From Aliidiomarina shirensis (GTDB lineage Bacteria; Pseudomonadota; Gammaproteobacteria; Enterobacterales; Alteromonadaceae), in NCBI RefSeq assembly GCF_003987345.1, contig NZ_PIPP01000003.1:124001-188000 (forward strand): a stretch of 64,000 nt of DNA, written 5' to 3'. Shown here piece after piece: positions 45,921-53,524 of the stretch; within the stretch, counting starts at the first letter, position 1, and each line of letters opens with the position of its first letter. A program made the translations under genes and the position numbers. The notes under the pieces are model-generated. The model saw only the letters and a list, made by a program, of their open reading frames with translations, was not told where the DNA came from and did not search any database.

Positions 45921-47114
45921 ATGAAAGCACGTATGTATTACTCGTTTGCGATTCTTTTCGCGAGTATTGCTAGTTCATGGGTGCATGCAGATCAGGAGGT
46001 GAGCGCTGGCTCACCTCCTATATCCTGTGAATTCGAATTTATTTCATTCAATACTGAATTCCCTACTGGGCGCATTGATGGATGTGAGCAAACCGGGCAG
46101 AACAGCTATACCCTCTATCTTCAACCCGAGAATGAACCTATCAACCCGAGCCCGTGGTATGCGTTTCAAATCGTGAATGCCAGCACTCAAGCGGCCGAAA
46201 TCGACATAACACTGTTGGCGCAAAATGGTCCCGCGCGTTATTCACCGAAATCAAGTACTGATAAACAACAGTGGGCTGCTGTACCGCACACCACCGGCGA
46301 GGAAACCATTAACTTTACCATCGCTGTTGACCCTGAAGTGCCGTTGTATATCGCTGGCCAAGAGATTATTGATAACCGTAGTTATCTACGATGGTTAGCC
46401 GATTTAGCGAAAACGCCAGCACAAGAAATATTTACCTTGGGCTACAGTTCGGAAGGCCGCCCTTTACCGGCAATGGTTAGCTATGCTGAAGGCAGTGATG
46501 ATTGGTTAGTATTAATTGGCCGACAACACCCGCCCGAGATTACTGGCGCACTCGCCATGCTGCACTTTGGTAATGCACTCTTTAGCACAGATACCAATTT
46601 TTCGGCGTTCAGAAAGGAATTCAATATTCTCGTTGTTCCTAATATGAATCCTGATGGCGTTCACCTTGGTAACTGGCGTCATTCAAGCTTAGGCTTGGAT
46701 ATGAATCGAGATTGGAAAAACTTTTCTCACCCAGAAACTCAGGCACTGAATGCGTTTTTACAAAACATTCGTGCTGAGGGTGGGAATATTCAATTTGCAC
46801 TCGATTTTCATTCAACGTACCGAAATATCTACTACACAATGCCGGCAGATTATGTGAATAGCAAAAATATGCCGTTACGAAATGCAACATTGGTAGATAA
46901 TTGGCTAGATGCGCTAGCAACTGAAATCAGCTGGGACGTAATTAATCGGCCTGGGCATAACTCAGATAGTGGTGTATTCAAGCAATACATGGCCGATGAA
47001 TTCGCGGTGCATGCGGTTACTTATGAAGTAGGTGACAACACTGACCGAGCAGAAATAAAGGCTACCGCAGAGATAGCCGCTGAATTATTGATCAAATTCC
47101 TTGATGACGATTGA
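45921..47114 (+). CDS. Exported M14 family zinc carboxypeptidase (M14D/CCP-like)
   Basis: The 397-residue protein has a signal peptide of about 23 residues (cleavage VHA/DQ). An N-terminal beta-sandwich domain (about 36-135) resembles the leader of cytosolic-carboxypeptidase-like (M14D) enzymes. The catalytic domain has zinc ligands H203 and E206 (RQHPPE) and H297 (DFHSTYR). The substrate-binding pair MNRDW and the general base E369 (TYEVGD) are also present. All key residues are intact. CCP-type enzymes remove C-terminal amino acids, often glutamate. It starts 10 bp after the receptor stop, so it is likely co-expressed and may process a ligand handled by that receptor. Confidence 0.88.
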   Translation: MKARMYYSFAILFASIASSWVHADQEVSAGSPPISCEFEFISFNTEFPTGRIDGCEQTGQNSYTLYLQPENEPINPSPWYAFQIVNASTQAAEIDITLLAQNGPARYSPKSSTDKQQWAAVPHTTGEETINFTIAVDPEVPLYIAGQEIIDNRSYLRWLADLAKTPAQEIFTLGYSSEGRPLPAMVSYAEGSDDWLVLIGRQHPPEITGALAMLHFGNALFSTDTNFSAFRKEFNILVVPNMNPDGVHLGNWRHSSLGLDMNRDWKNFSHPETQALNAFLQNIRAEGGNIQFALDFHSTYRNIYYTMPADYVNSKNMPLRNATLVDNWLDALATEISWDVINRPGHNSDSGVFKQYMADEFAVHAVTYEVGDNTDRAEIKATAEIAAELLIKFLDDD

Positions 47115-47139
47115 TAACGATTCGCATTTGTGTTTAAAT
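47111..47139 (+). promoter_or_regulatory. Candidate Fur-controlled promoter of bfd
   Basis: TTGATA (47111-47116) and TTAAAT (47134-47139) are separated by 17 bp, a reasonable sigma-70 promoter. GATAACGATTCGCATTTGT (47113-47131), overlapping the spacer, matches the Fur consensus GATAATGATAATCATTATC at about 12 of 19 positions. Repression by Fur would fit bfd, which is Fur-repressed in E. coli and Pseudomonas. Confidence 0.5.
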
Positions 47140-47174
47140 AACCCTGCATTGACAACAAGGCAGGGTTTTATTTT
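47140..47174 (+). terminator. Intrinsic terminator after the M14 peptidase gene
   Basis: AACCCTGC (47140-47147) pairs perfectly with GCAGGGTT (47160-47167), and the run TTTTATTTT follows to 47174. The bfd ATG starts immediately after. It should separate the FecI-driven receptor/peptidase transcript from the bfd-bfr transcript. The AGGG in the right arm may also serve as the bfd ribosome site. Confidence 0.75.
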
Positions 47175-47438
47175 ATGTACGTATGCTTATGCAAAGGCAT
47201 TACCGATAAACAAATTGTTCAGGCTGTAGAAAACGGCGCAGCTTCTGTGCGCGAGCTTCGGAAACAATTTGGTTTGGGTAACCAGTGCGGCAAATGTACC
47301 TGCATGGCTCGTGGCGTTCTAAATGAAGCGCTACAAAGTACCGCTAGTTGTCAAAAATCATCGGGCAAGCCGGAAATATTTATTCCCAGCAGCACGCCAT
47401 CTGTATCCCCAAGTTATTTTACTCTTCCCTCAAATTAA
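47175..47438 (+). CDS. bfd: Bacterioferritin-associated ferredoxin
   Basis: The 87-residue protein has a 2Fe-2S site from C4, C6, C38 and C41 (YVCLCKG and NQCGKC), the BFD-type pattern. Bfd docks on bacterioferritin and reduces the stored ferric core so that iron is released, using electrons from a ferredoxin-NADP reductase (fpr lies at 6993). The first 50 residues are canonical; the last 35 are an unusual Ser/Pro-rich tail absent from E. coli Bfd (64 residues). Two bacterioferritin genes follow. No strong Shine-Dalgarno precedes ATG 47175 apart from AGGG in the terminator stem. Confidence 0.93.
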   Translation: MYVCLCKGITDKQIVQAVENGAASVRELRKQFGLGNQCGKCTCMARGVLNEALQSTASCQKSSGKPEIFIPSSTPSVSPSYFTLPSN

Positions 47439-47482
47439 ACTAGGCTTAAAGCTTCCGAAGTGTTTTTCGAGGAGTATCGGCC

Positions 47483-47947
47483 ATGCGGGGCAATTCCACC
47501 GTTATATCAGCGTTAAATAAAGTACTAACGCGCAAACTAACTACTGTGAACCAGTTCTTTTTGCATGCGCGCATGCACAAAAACTGGGGATTCGAGCAAT
47601 TAAATAGCAAAATTTACAAAGCATCGATCGATGAGATGAAACACGCTGATAAAATTATTGAGCGTATTTTATTACTCGATGGCCTTCCTAATCTGCAAGA
47701 GCTTGGCAAACTTTACATTGGCGAAGAACCTAGTGAGATGCTCAAGCTAGATGATAAATTGCAAACTGAAGATATTCGCCATATCCGCGATGCCATTGCT
47801 ATTTGTGAAGATGAGCAAGATTTTGTGAGCCGGAAAATGCTCGCGGATATTCTTGTACAACAAGAAGAGCACCAAGATTGGCTGGATACACAATGTAGCT
47901 TAATCGATACCATTGGTGTGGAAAATTATCTGCAGCAGCAGTTATAG
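47483..47947 (+). CDS. bfr: Bacterioferritin, haem-binding type lacking ferroxidase ligands
   Basis: The 154-residue ferritin-like four-helix protein matches E. coli Bfr without gaps over most of its length. The haem-ligand Met52 is present (IDEMKHAD), as are E51 and H54. However, three ferroxidase-centre glutamates are replaced: Lys18 for E18, Gln94 for E94 and Gln127 for E127, while H130 is kept. It can therefore bind haem at the subunit dimer interface but should not oxidise iron efficiently. GAGGAG lies eight bases before ATG 47483. It lies 44 bp after bfd and 8 bp before the second bfr, with which it probably forms a mixed 24-mer. Confidence 0.95.
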   Translation: MRGNSTVISALNKVLTRKLTTVNQFFLHARMHKNWGFEQLNSKIYKASIDEMKHADKIIERILLLDGLPNLQELGKLYIGEEPSEMLKLDDKLQTEDIRHIRDAIAICEDEQDFVSRKMLADILVQQEEHQDWLDTQCSLIDTIGVENYLQQQL

Positions 47948-47955
47948 GAGCCAAA

Positions 47956-48414
47956 ATGACTAACGTAGTAAACGCCTTAAACGGCCTGTTAGCGTGGGAA
48001 CTCACTTCTATTGATCAATATACTGCGCACTCTGAACAATATGAAGATTGGGGCTTTAATAAGCTATTCGAACGTATCTCGCACGAAGCTGACGATGAAC
48101 GTGGCCACGCCAAACTGCTTATCGAACGTATCCTCTATCTAGGTGGCAAACCAGACTTAGAAACGCGTCATGCATTGCCTGATGCCGATAACGTAGCGGA
48201 AATGCTCGCAGCCGATCTCGATTTGGAGCGGCAAAACGCTACTGCGCTTAAATCAGCAATAGAACTGTGTGAGCAGCAACGGGATTTCGTAAGCCGCGAT
48301 ATGCTGGTTGGCATTTTGAAAGATACCGAAGAAGATCATGCTTATTGGCTGCGCCAGCAGCTCGGCTTAATTCACCGTCTCGGGCTCGAGAAATACTTAC
48401 AGGCCATGATGTAA
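47956..48414 (+). CDS. bfr: Bacterioferritin, ferroxidase-competent type lacking the haem methionine
   Basis: The 152-residue bacterioferritin keeps all six ferroxidase residues: Glu15 (AWELTSIDQY), Glu48 and His51 (DERGHA), Glu in DLDLERQ, and Glu and His in TEEDHAYW. The residue at the haem-ligand Met position is Arg (DERGHA in place of DEMKHA), so it cannot supply the axial ligand. It resembles Pseudomonas BfrA in the DTEEDHAYWL block. AGGAG precedes ATG 47956. It complements the upstream subunit exactly, as in the heteropolymeric bacterioferritins known from Neisseria and Magnetospirillum. Confidence 0.95.
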   Translation: MTNVVNALNGLLAWELTSIDQYTAHSEQYEDWGFNKLFERISHEADDERGHAKLLIERILYLGGKPDLETRHALPDADNVAEMLAADLDLERQNATALKSAIELCEQQRDFVSRDMLVGILKDTEEDHAYWLRQQLGLIHRLGLEKYLQAMM

Positions 48415-48625
48415 AAATAGCATTTGCAATGGTAGCGCGCATTTTTAGCAAAAACTCGGCCTAAAATGCGTGGCTGCCAAGGCCTTAAACTATTCCCTTT
48501 CCGCTTCTCTTCCCTTATTTTCTTTGCTATTCGCGCTCTAGGTGAAAGTATATTTCCAATTGCGAAATCTTTAAGCCGACTTCGCACGTAATATCCGCAC
48601 ACTTCATAAACTTCAAGGCGTCATC

Positions 48626-48805
48626 ATGTTCGGACTCTTCAAATCCAATCCAACGGCGAAGCTACGTAAAAAAATGCAGCAAGTTCAAGAAAAATCAATG
48701 CAAGCGCAACGTCGAGGCGATATCCGCAGCCATTCAATGCTCTCTGCAGAAGCCGATGAATTGTGGAAAGAAATACAACGGTTAGAAGCAGATGAAAAGA
48801 AGTAA
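48626..48805 (+). CDS. Small DUF6435-like protein
   Basis: The 59-residue protein begins MFGLFKSNPTAKLRKKM and continues with a charged helix containing QAQRRGDIRSHSMLSAEADEL and ending EADEKK. The opening MFGLFK plus AQRxGDIR and the AEAxxL segment are typical of a family of tiny gammaproteobacterial proteins that I recall as DUF6435. It is predicted soluble and helical, possibly coiled-coil, and its function is unknown. The 211-bp gap before it (48415-48625) is AT-rich with no other gene. It is 72 bp upstream of the diguanylate cyclase gene. Confidence 0.8.
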   Translation: MFGLFKSNPTAKLRKKMQQVQEKSMQAQRRGDIRSHSMLSAEADELWKEIQRLEADEKK

Positions 48806-48877
48806 GTAACAACGATTGAGAACTTTGTTTTTGTAGTCTATAACTGTGTAAAGAATAAAAAAAAAGAGTAGTAACCA

Positions 48878-50896
48878 ATGGCAAAGATTAATTTGATATC
48901 GCTACAGAACCCTCGCATTTGGTTACCTACAGTTGTTATCTGCGGTAGTTTATTCTTCAGTGCAGGCGCTCATTTCGAGCCTACGTCCGTTGAAGCCAAT
49001 GGCGCTAGCTCGGCTATACCTGAACCTGTGCGCGATTCGGCGATTGAGGCAGAGCTTGAGGGCATTCTAGGTGTAGGCTTTGTACCCCGCGATCGTACTA
49101 AGTTCGAAACTATCCTTGCCAAAATAACCAACGAAACACCAATCGAAACTTATGTTCGTGGGCAAGGTTATCAAGTGCTTGCTCTTGCTATTGCCGATGA
49201 TAATCTGCCCGCAGCAGTTGCCTTAGGTGAAGCTATTTTAGCTAAAGCATTCGATTCTGGGAATGCGAATGCAATTGCTGAGGCCCATATTATTTTAGCC
49301 GAGGCTTACCTACAAAAAGATGAAATTGATGCCGCTGAGAATTTAATTTCTGACATTGAAGAATATTCAGCAGACGTAACTAATCCGCGCGTGCAATATC
49401 ACGCCAAGCATCTTATTGCCCGCACTCTCATTCGCTTTGAAGAATTTGGCCGAGCGCTTGAGTATATGCTTGATGCGCATGCCATCATTTCAGCGACCAA
49501 CGATGCCAGCACACAACGTCGACGTCAGTTTCTAAATCTTCATATCACCCGTTTGCAGGCAAATCTGGGTAATTACCGTGCTGCGATCGAAACTGCCAAC
49601 GCTACCATTGAAGAATCGCTGCGCTATGGCCTAACCGAGCGCCTACCCGATATTTACTTGGTAAGAGCTTATGCTCAGCAATACATAGACGGCCCTTCCC
49701 CTGAACTTGTAACCGCTTTTTTGGAAGCTGCAAGGGAAGGCGCGGCACTAGGCAATGGCCGTGTGGAAATGCTTGGCTATAACAACGCTGGGGCGGCTGA
49801 ACTGTTAATGGGAAACTTAGACGCAGCTAGTACCTACCTCGAACAAGGCATCGAAGTTGCTACCCGAATTAACAACGTAAATGAACGCTCGGTAACCGAG
49901 TTTAATCTTGGCTACATAAAAGTGATGCAAGGCAACTACGAACAAGGCCTTGCCGAGATGCTCGCAGCGGCGGAAGTTTTTAAAAGTTTTGCACTGCAAC
50001 GAGAGATATCCATATTGCTCTCACATATAGCCGATGCATACGAAATGGCCGGCATGTATCAAGAGCAAGCGGCTGTATTGAAAGAACAAAATGAAATGCA
50101 ATCTGAGCTTTTTCAGAACGAACGTGATCGCGTGATTAGTGAATTACAAGTTCGCTATGAGGCAGGTGAGAAATCCTTACAAATACAAATTCTTGAACAA
50201 GATGCGCAGCTACAAGCACAGCGCCTTAGTGAGCAGCAACGTACCCAAAAATATGCCATCGCAATTGGGATCCTATTGGTAATTATTATTTTCTTAACCG
50301 CTTACGCGTATCGCAAATCAAGAAAAGTGAATCAACTTTTGAATCGTGCGAATCATGAGTTAAATGAACAATCACTGCGCGATCCGCTTACAAGTTTATT
50401 CAATCGCCGTGCTGTGCAAAAGCGCTTCTTAGATGAGCGCCGCACCTATCAAGGTACCCACGGGTTGTTCCTAATCGATGTGGATTACTTTAAAAGTGTA
50501 AACGATCAATATGGTCATGATGTTGGCGATGAAATATTAGTAGAAGTTAGCAAACGCCTTATCGATATCACGCGAGAAAACGATATGGTTATTCGCTGGG
50601 GTGGCGAAGAGTTTTTACTAATTATAGGAAATATTGATACCGCATCATTGTCACGTTTTGCAACGAAAATTCTGCGTAGTGTCTGCCAAGAAAAGTATCA
50701 AACCAGTAAAGGAGCGTTAGTAATAACCATTAGTGGTGGCGCAATACCCGTTTCTGCAAACCAAACCAATGTTATTGAGAACTGGGATGAGAGCCTCAAG
50801 TTAGCCGATGATTTACTTTACATGAGTAAAGAAAACGGCCGAAATCAAATTCATGTAAGAGCAGAGAACCATACCACCTCCATTGCGCTCTCTTAA
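48878..50896 (+). CDS. TPR-repeat membrane diguanylate cyclase
   Basis: The 672-residue protein starts with a signal anchor (about 15-30). A periplasmic array of tetratricopeptide-like helices follows (about 70-420). A coiled coil (about 425-458), a transmembrane segment (459-478) and a cytosolic GGDEF domain (about 500-660) complete it. The active-site motif is GGEEF at 575-579 and the metal-binding DVDYFKSVND is intact, so it should make cyclic-di-GMP. No EAL domain is present. The TPR region presumably senses a periplasmic partner. A terminator follows the stop at once. Confidence 0.92.
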   Translation: MAKINLISLQNPRIWLPTVVICGSLFFSAGAHFEPTSVEANGASSAIPEPVRDSAIEAELEGILGVGFVPRDRTKFETILAKITNETPIETYVRGQGYQVLALAIADDNLPAAVALGEAILAKAFDSGNANAIAEAHIILAEAYLQKDEIDAAENLISDIEEYSADVTNPRVQYHAKHLIARTLIRFEEFGRALEYMLDAHAIISATNDASTQRRRQFLNLHITRLQANLGNYRAAIETANATIEESLRYGLTERLPDIYLVRAYAQQYIDGPSPELVTAFLEAAREGAALGNGRVEMLGYNNAGAAELLMGNLDAASTYLEQGIEVATRINNVNERSVTEFNLGYIKVMQGNYEQGLAEMLAAAEVFKSFALQREISILLSHIADAYEMAGMYQEQAAVLKEQNEMQSELFQNERDRVISELQVRYEAGEKSLQIQILEQDAQLQAQRLSEQQRTQKYAIAIGILLVIIIFLTAYAYRKSRKVNQLLNRANHELNEQSLRDPLTSLFNRRAVQKRFLDERRTYQGTHGLFLIDVDYFKSVNDQYGHDVGDEILVEVSKRLIDITRENDMVIRWGGEEFLLIIGNIDTASLSRFATKILRSVCQEKYQTSKGALVITISGGAIPVSANQTNVIENWDESLKLADDLLYMSKENGRNQIHVRAENHTTSIALS

Positions 50897-50903
50897 ATAA
50901 AAG

Positions 50904-50936
50904 AAGCTGAAGCCCATTTCAGAGCTTCAGCTTTTT
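50904..50936. terminator. Bidirectional intrinsic terminator
   Basis: AAGCTGAAGC (50904-50913) pairs perfectly with GCTTCAGCTT (50924-50933), followed by TTT on the plus strand. On the minus strand the stem is followed by TCTTTTATTT. It ends both the cyclase gene and the convergent PepSY-reductase operon. Confidence 0.85.
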
Positions 50937-50979
50937 ACTATCACACGGCAATGACGCACACGGTAATAACGGTTACGGC

Positions 50980-52761
50980 TTAGTTGCCAAAATCATCAAA
51001 ACGGATGCGGTCTTGAGAAACACCTAGATTAGCGAGCATGTCCAAGGTTGCACTCAGCATTCGAGGTGGCCCGCACACATAGAAATCATATTCATCAATG
51101 TCTATGCTCGATAGATAAGCTAAAGCTTGCTCATGCACGAAGCCTCTTGCTCCCGCCCAATCAGAATGACTTGGCGCATCCGATAACACCGGTACAAAAT
51201 GAATCTGCTCCGCCGCCGCTAAAGCTTCAAGCTCGTTTCTGTACACAAGTTCATTGCTATCCCTTGCGCCGTAATAGAAAACCATGTCACGAGGCTCGGG
51301 CGTTGAAAGTTCTTCTTGAACTAATGCTCGCAGCGGTGCCATACCGGCGCCACCACCAATAAAGAAGAGCTTTCTGTTCGCGCCTTCCATACGAGTGAAA
51401 TCACCGTAAGGCCCTTCCACAATAACGTGCTCACCAACTTTCAAGTTGCATAAATACGTTGAACCTACACCCGGAGCTTGCGCGCCTTCGGCTTGTGGTT
51501 GATAGCGAACGGTGAACACAAGTTCATCGCCCGATTGTTTTGTGGCCATTGAGTAACTTCTCCGCACTGCAATATGCTTGAAGTTCCCGTCCTGAATTGC
51601 CGCCCAGTTTGGATGGAATTCCTCGGGGATATCGCAGGGCCGAATCGCCGTAATACCATCAGGTATTAAAAACTGCATATATTGGCCCGCAAGATATTCA
51701 ACGTCACCTTCTTCAGCTCGGAATCGCAGTTCCCGCAGCATTGGCGTTAAAAAACGCGACGTTAACAACGTGAGCGAATGTTTCTGTGCGTTTACTTCCG
51801 GCACTTCAACATTCTGCACTTTGGCAATACTGTGTTGGCACGCCAAACGAATGCCTTCGTTGAGTTCTTGTGGCGATAATAAATCATGTTCCGCTGCAGT
51901 AATTTGCGCTTGGCCATTCACCGTTACCTTGCACAAACCACAGGAGCCACCACCACCACATCCGCTTTCTACAAGCACTTCATTATCTTGCAGTGCTTGT
52001 AAAACCGATTTGTGTGCTCGTCCAGAAAACTTATGCTGATTCGAGCCAATCGTGGCCCATAACGGAACATTGCGAAAGCTGAAGCGCATCTCGCCACTTA
52101 CTAATAGTTTCACCAAGAGAATAAATCCACTTAGCGCAAACCAGAGCGTGACAACGCCTGCGGTAACAATCACCAGGTTATTAAAGTTCCGGCCGCCGGT
52201 ATAGTCTATAAAGTGCAATCGGAACATCCAATCAGCAACCACCCAGGGAGTATTTCTGTGGTCGATAACGGAGCCCGAAGTACTATCTACGTACACTCGA
52301 GTATTTAAGTCGTCGTTAAAGTCGACTTTATATCCCTCTCCTTGCCAATCGTGCAGCTCTCTAGTGGTAGAGATAGGAGTTACACGTGTTGGTGTACCGG
52401 GGCCGGAGTAAGTTGATAAAGCAATTTCTTTAGCTAAGTTTTCCGACGTTACCCAAGTTTCGCCCGTTTGCCCATTCAGGTAGCTCACACCATCACGATG
52501 GTGAACTTCAATTTTTGGAATACCCTGAACAAGCTCATGCCGCAACAAACGAATATCATCGAAATTACTCCACCAGCTTGGATTCATATTCCGTGCATGC
52601 TGAAGATCTAAATTCACCAGTTGCGGCTCTGAACGATACTGATGCCCTTTCATGCCATGATGATCTACGAGCGCAAAATAAAGCCCGCTGATTGTCCACA
52701 GCACTATTTGCAAAACAATGATTAAGCCTGTCCAACGATGGAGCCATTGTAAAAATTTCAT
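50980..52761 (-). CDS. PepSY membrane protein fused to 2Fe-2S ferredoxin and FAD/NAD(P) reductase
   Basis: The 593-residue fusion has a PepSY_TM N-terminus (FLQWLHRWTGLIIVLQIVLW, SGLYFALVD) and a periplasmic PepSY region. A second membrane helix lies near 195-220, after RLHFIDYTGG. A plant/NqrF-type ferredoxin domain has Cys 268, 274, 277 and 308 (CGGGGSCGLCK). The ferredoxin-reductase module has FAD motif RRSYSMA, the FIGGGAGMAPLRALV NAD loop, and a terminal DFYVCGPPRML block. ATG 52761 has GGAGAAAG upstream and overlaps the preceding gene by ATGA. It could carry electrons from NAD(P)H through FAD and 2Fe-2S into the membrane for periplasmic reduction of a ligand imported by the adjacent receptor. 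Confidence 0.9.
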   Translation of the reverse strand: MKFLQWLHRWTGLIIVLQIVLWTISGLYFALVDHHGMKGHQYRSEPQLVNLDLQHARNMNPSWWSNFDDIRLLRHELVQGIPKIEVHHRDGVSYLNGQTGETWVTSENLAKEIALSTYSGPGTPTRVTPISTTRELHDWQGEGYKVDFNDDLNTRVYVDSTSGSVIDHRNTPWVVADWMFRLHFIDYTGGRNFNNLVIVTAGVVTLWFALSGFILLVKLLVSGEMRFSFRNVPLWATIGSNQHKFSGRAHKSVLQALQDNEVLVESGCGGGGSCGLCKVTVNGQAQITAAEHDLLSPQELNEGIRLACQHSIAKVQNVEVPEVNAQKHSLTLLTSRFLTPMLRELRFRAEEGDVEYLAGQYMQFLIPDGITAIRPCDIPEEFHPNWAAIQDGNFKHIAVRRSYSMATKQSGDELVFTVRYQPQAEGAQAPGVGSTYLCNLKVGEHVIVEGPYGDFTRMEGANRKLFFIGGGAGMAPLRALVQEELSTPEPRDMVFYYGARDSNELVYRNELEALAAAEQIHFVPVLSDAPSHSDWAGARGFVHEQALAYLSSIDIDEYDFYVCGPPRMLSATLDMLANLGVSQDRIRFDDFGN

Positions 52762-53474
52762 ATTGGCTTTCTCCGATTGGAACGCAATGTTTGCACCACA
52801 AGAATACTGCCCGTAAACGCAAACAGGAAAGTGCCGAAAATAAAGGCTCGGAGCCACCAAGTCGTAATATCAACACGATCTTCGTAATCCATAATGTGCA
52901 ACATCCACATAATGTCGAAACCACGCCAGAAATCATGTCTGCGAACCGTCATTTCACCTGTTGCTTGGTGGAGATACAGGCTGGTATTCCCGAAATCATC
53001 AAAATCAACACGCCAAATAGGTAAGTGCGTTTCACTTAGCTCAGTGGGTGGATTTTCAGTAAGAAGCTCAACGTTCGTTATCGGGTTATCACCTTTTTTA
53101 TAATATTCCATGGCCAATGTACGAATATCGCTTGCTGCCAACTGAATCGGAGCAAGGGTATTCAAATTAACTAGAAACTTATCGCTTCCTGAATGCACTT
53201 GCGCTACATCTTGGCGCTCACCGTGAATCGTACGGTTCACAATTTTCACATCGTAAGCATCTGGATAAGTTGCAATAACATCAGCAATCCGAACGCCCGC
53301 TGTTGGATTATGAAGAACACCATCAACTTCTTGCGTAAGGTGTTCACCGTGAATAAATGGCAGCTTTACAAATACCATGTAGGCACCTGAAACAGCCCAT
53401 ATCAGCATTTGTACGCCCACAACCAGTGATAACCACCGATGCCATGTACGAAATGCGGAAGATTGATTTTGCAT
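52758..53474 (-). CDS. PepSY domain membrane protein, paralogue of the fused reductase
   Basis: The 238-residue protein has an N-terminal PepSY_TM helix (TWHRWLSLVVGVQMLIWAVSG, given as WHRWLSLVVGVQMLIWAVSG), a periplasmic domain of about 150 residues, and a C-terminal helix (FIFGTFLFAFTGSILVVQTL). Its WHRW, SGAY and LHIMDYED segments parallel those of the downstream fusion (LHRW, SGLY, LHFIDYTG), so the two arose by duplication. ATG 53474 is chosen because CGGGGA lies seven bases upstream, whereas an ATG at 53480 is too close to that site. It lies 50 bp after the receptor stop, in the same operon, and may pair with the fusion as a haem-type electron relay. Confidence 0.85.
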   Translation of the reverse strand: MQNQSSAFRTWHRWLSLVVGVQMLIWAVSGAYMVFVKLPFIHGEHLTQEVDGVLHNPTAGVRIADVIATYPDAYDVKIVNRTIHGERQDVAQVHSGSDKFLVNLNTLAPIQLAASDIRTLAMEYYKKGDNPITNVELLTENPPTELSETHLPIWRVDFDDFGNTSLYLHQATGEMTVRRHDFWRGFDIMWMLHIMDYEDRVDITTWWLRAFIFGTFLFAFTGSILVVQTLRSNRRKPI

Positions 53475-53524
53475 AGACATTCCCCGACAAAATGGCGGTG
53501 GGAGATTCCACCGCCACTACAGCT

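Noticed and set aside
41049-47114. Lasso-peptide or other natural-product locus suggested by fecI/fecR/receptor/peptidase
   Set aside because: No precursor peptide, cyclase or leader peptidase is present and the peptidase is M14, not an S9 isopeptidase.
47149-47177. Consensus TTGACA in the terminator loop as the bfd -35 element
   Set aside because: With 17-bp spacing the -10 would be TTTATG across the bfd start codon, placing transcription inside the gene.
52565-52936. 123-residue minus-strand frame spanning the junction of the two PepSY genes
   Set aside because: It is a third-frame shadow. The two flanking frames have ribosome sites, an ATGA junction and conserved motifs.
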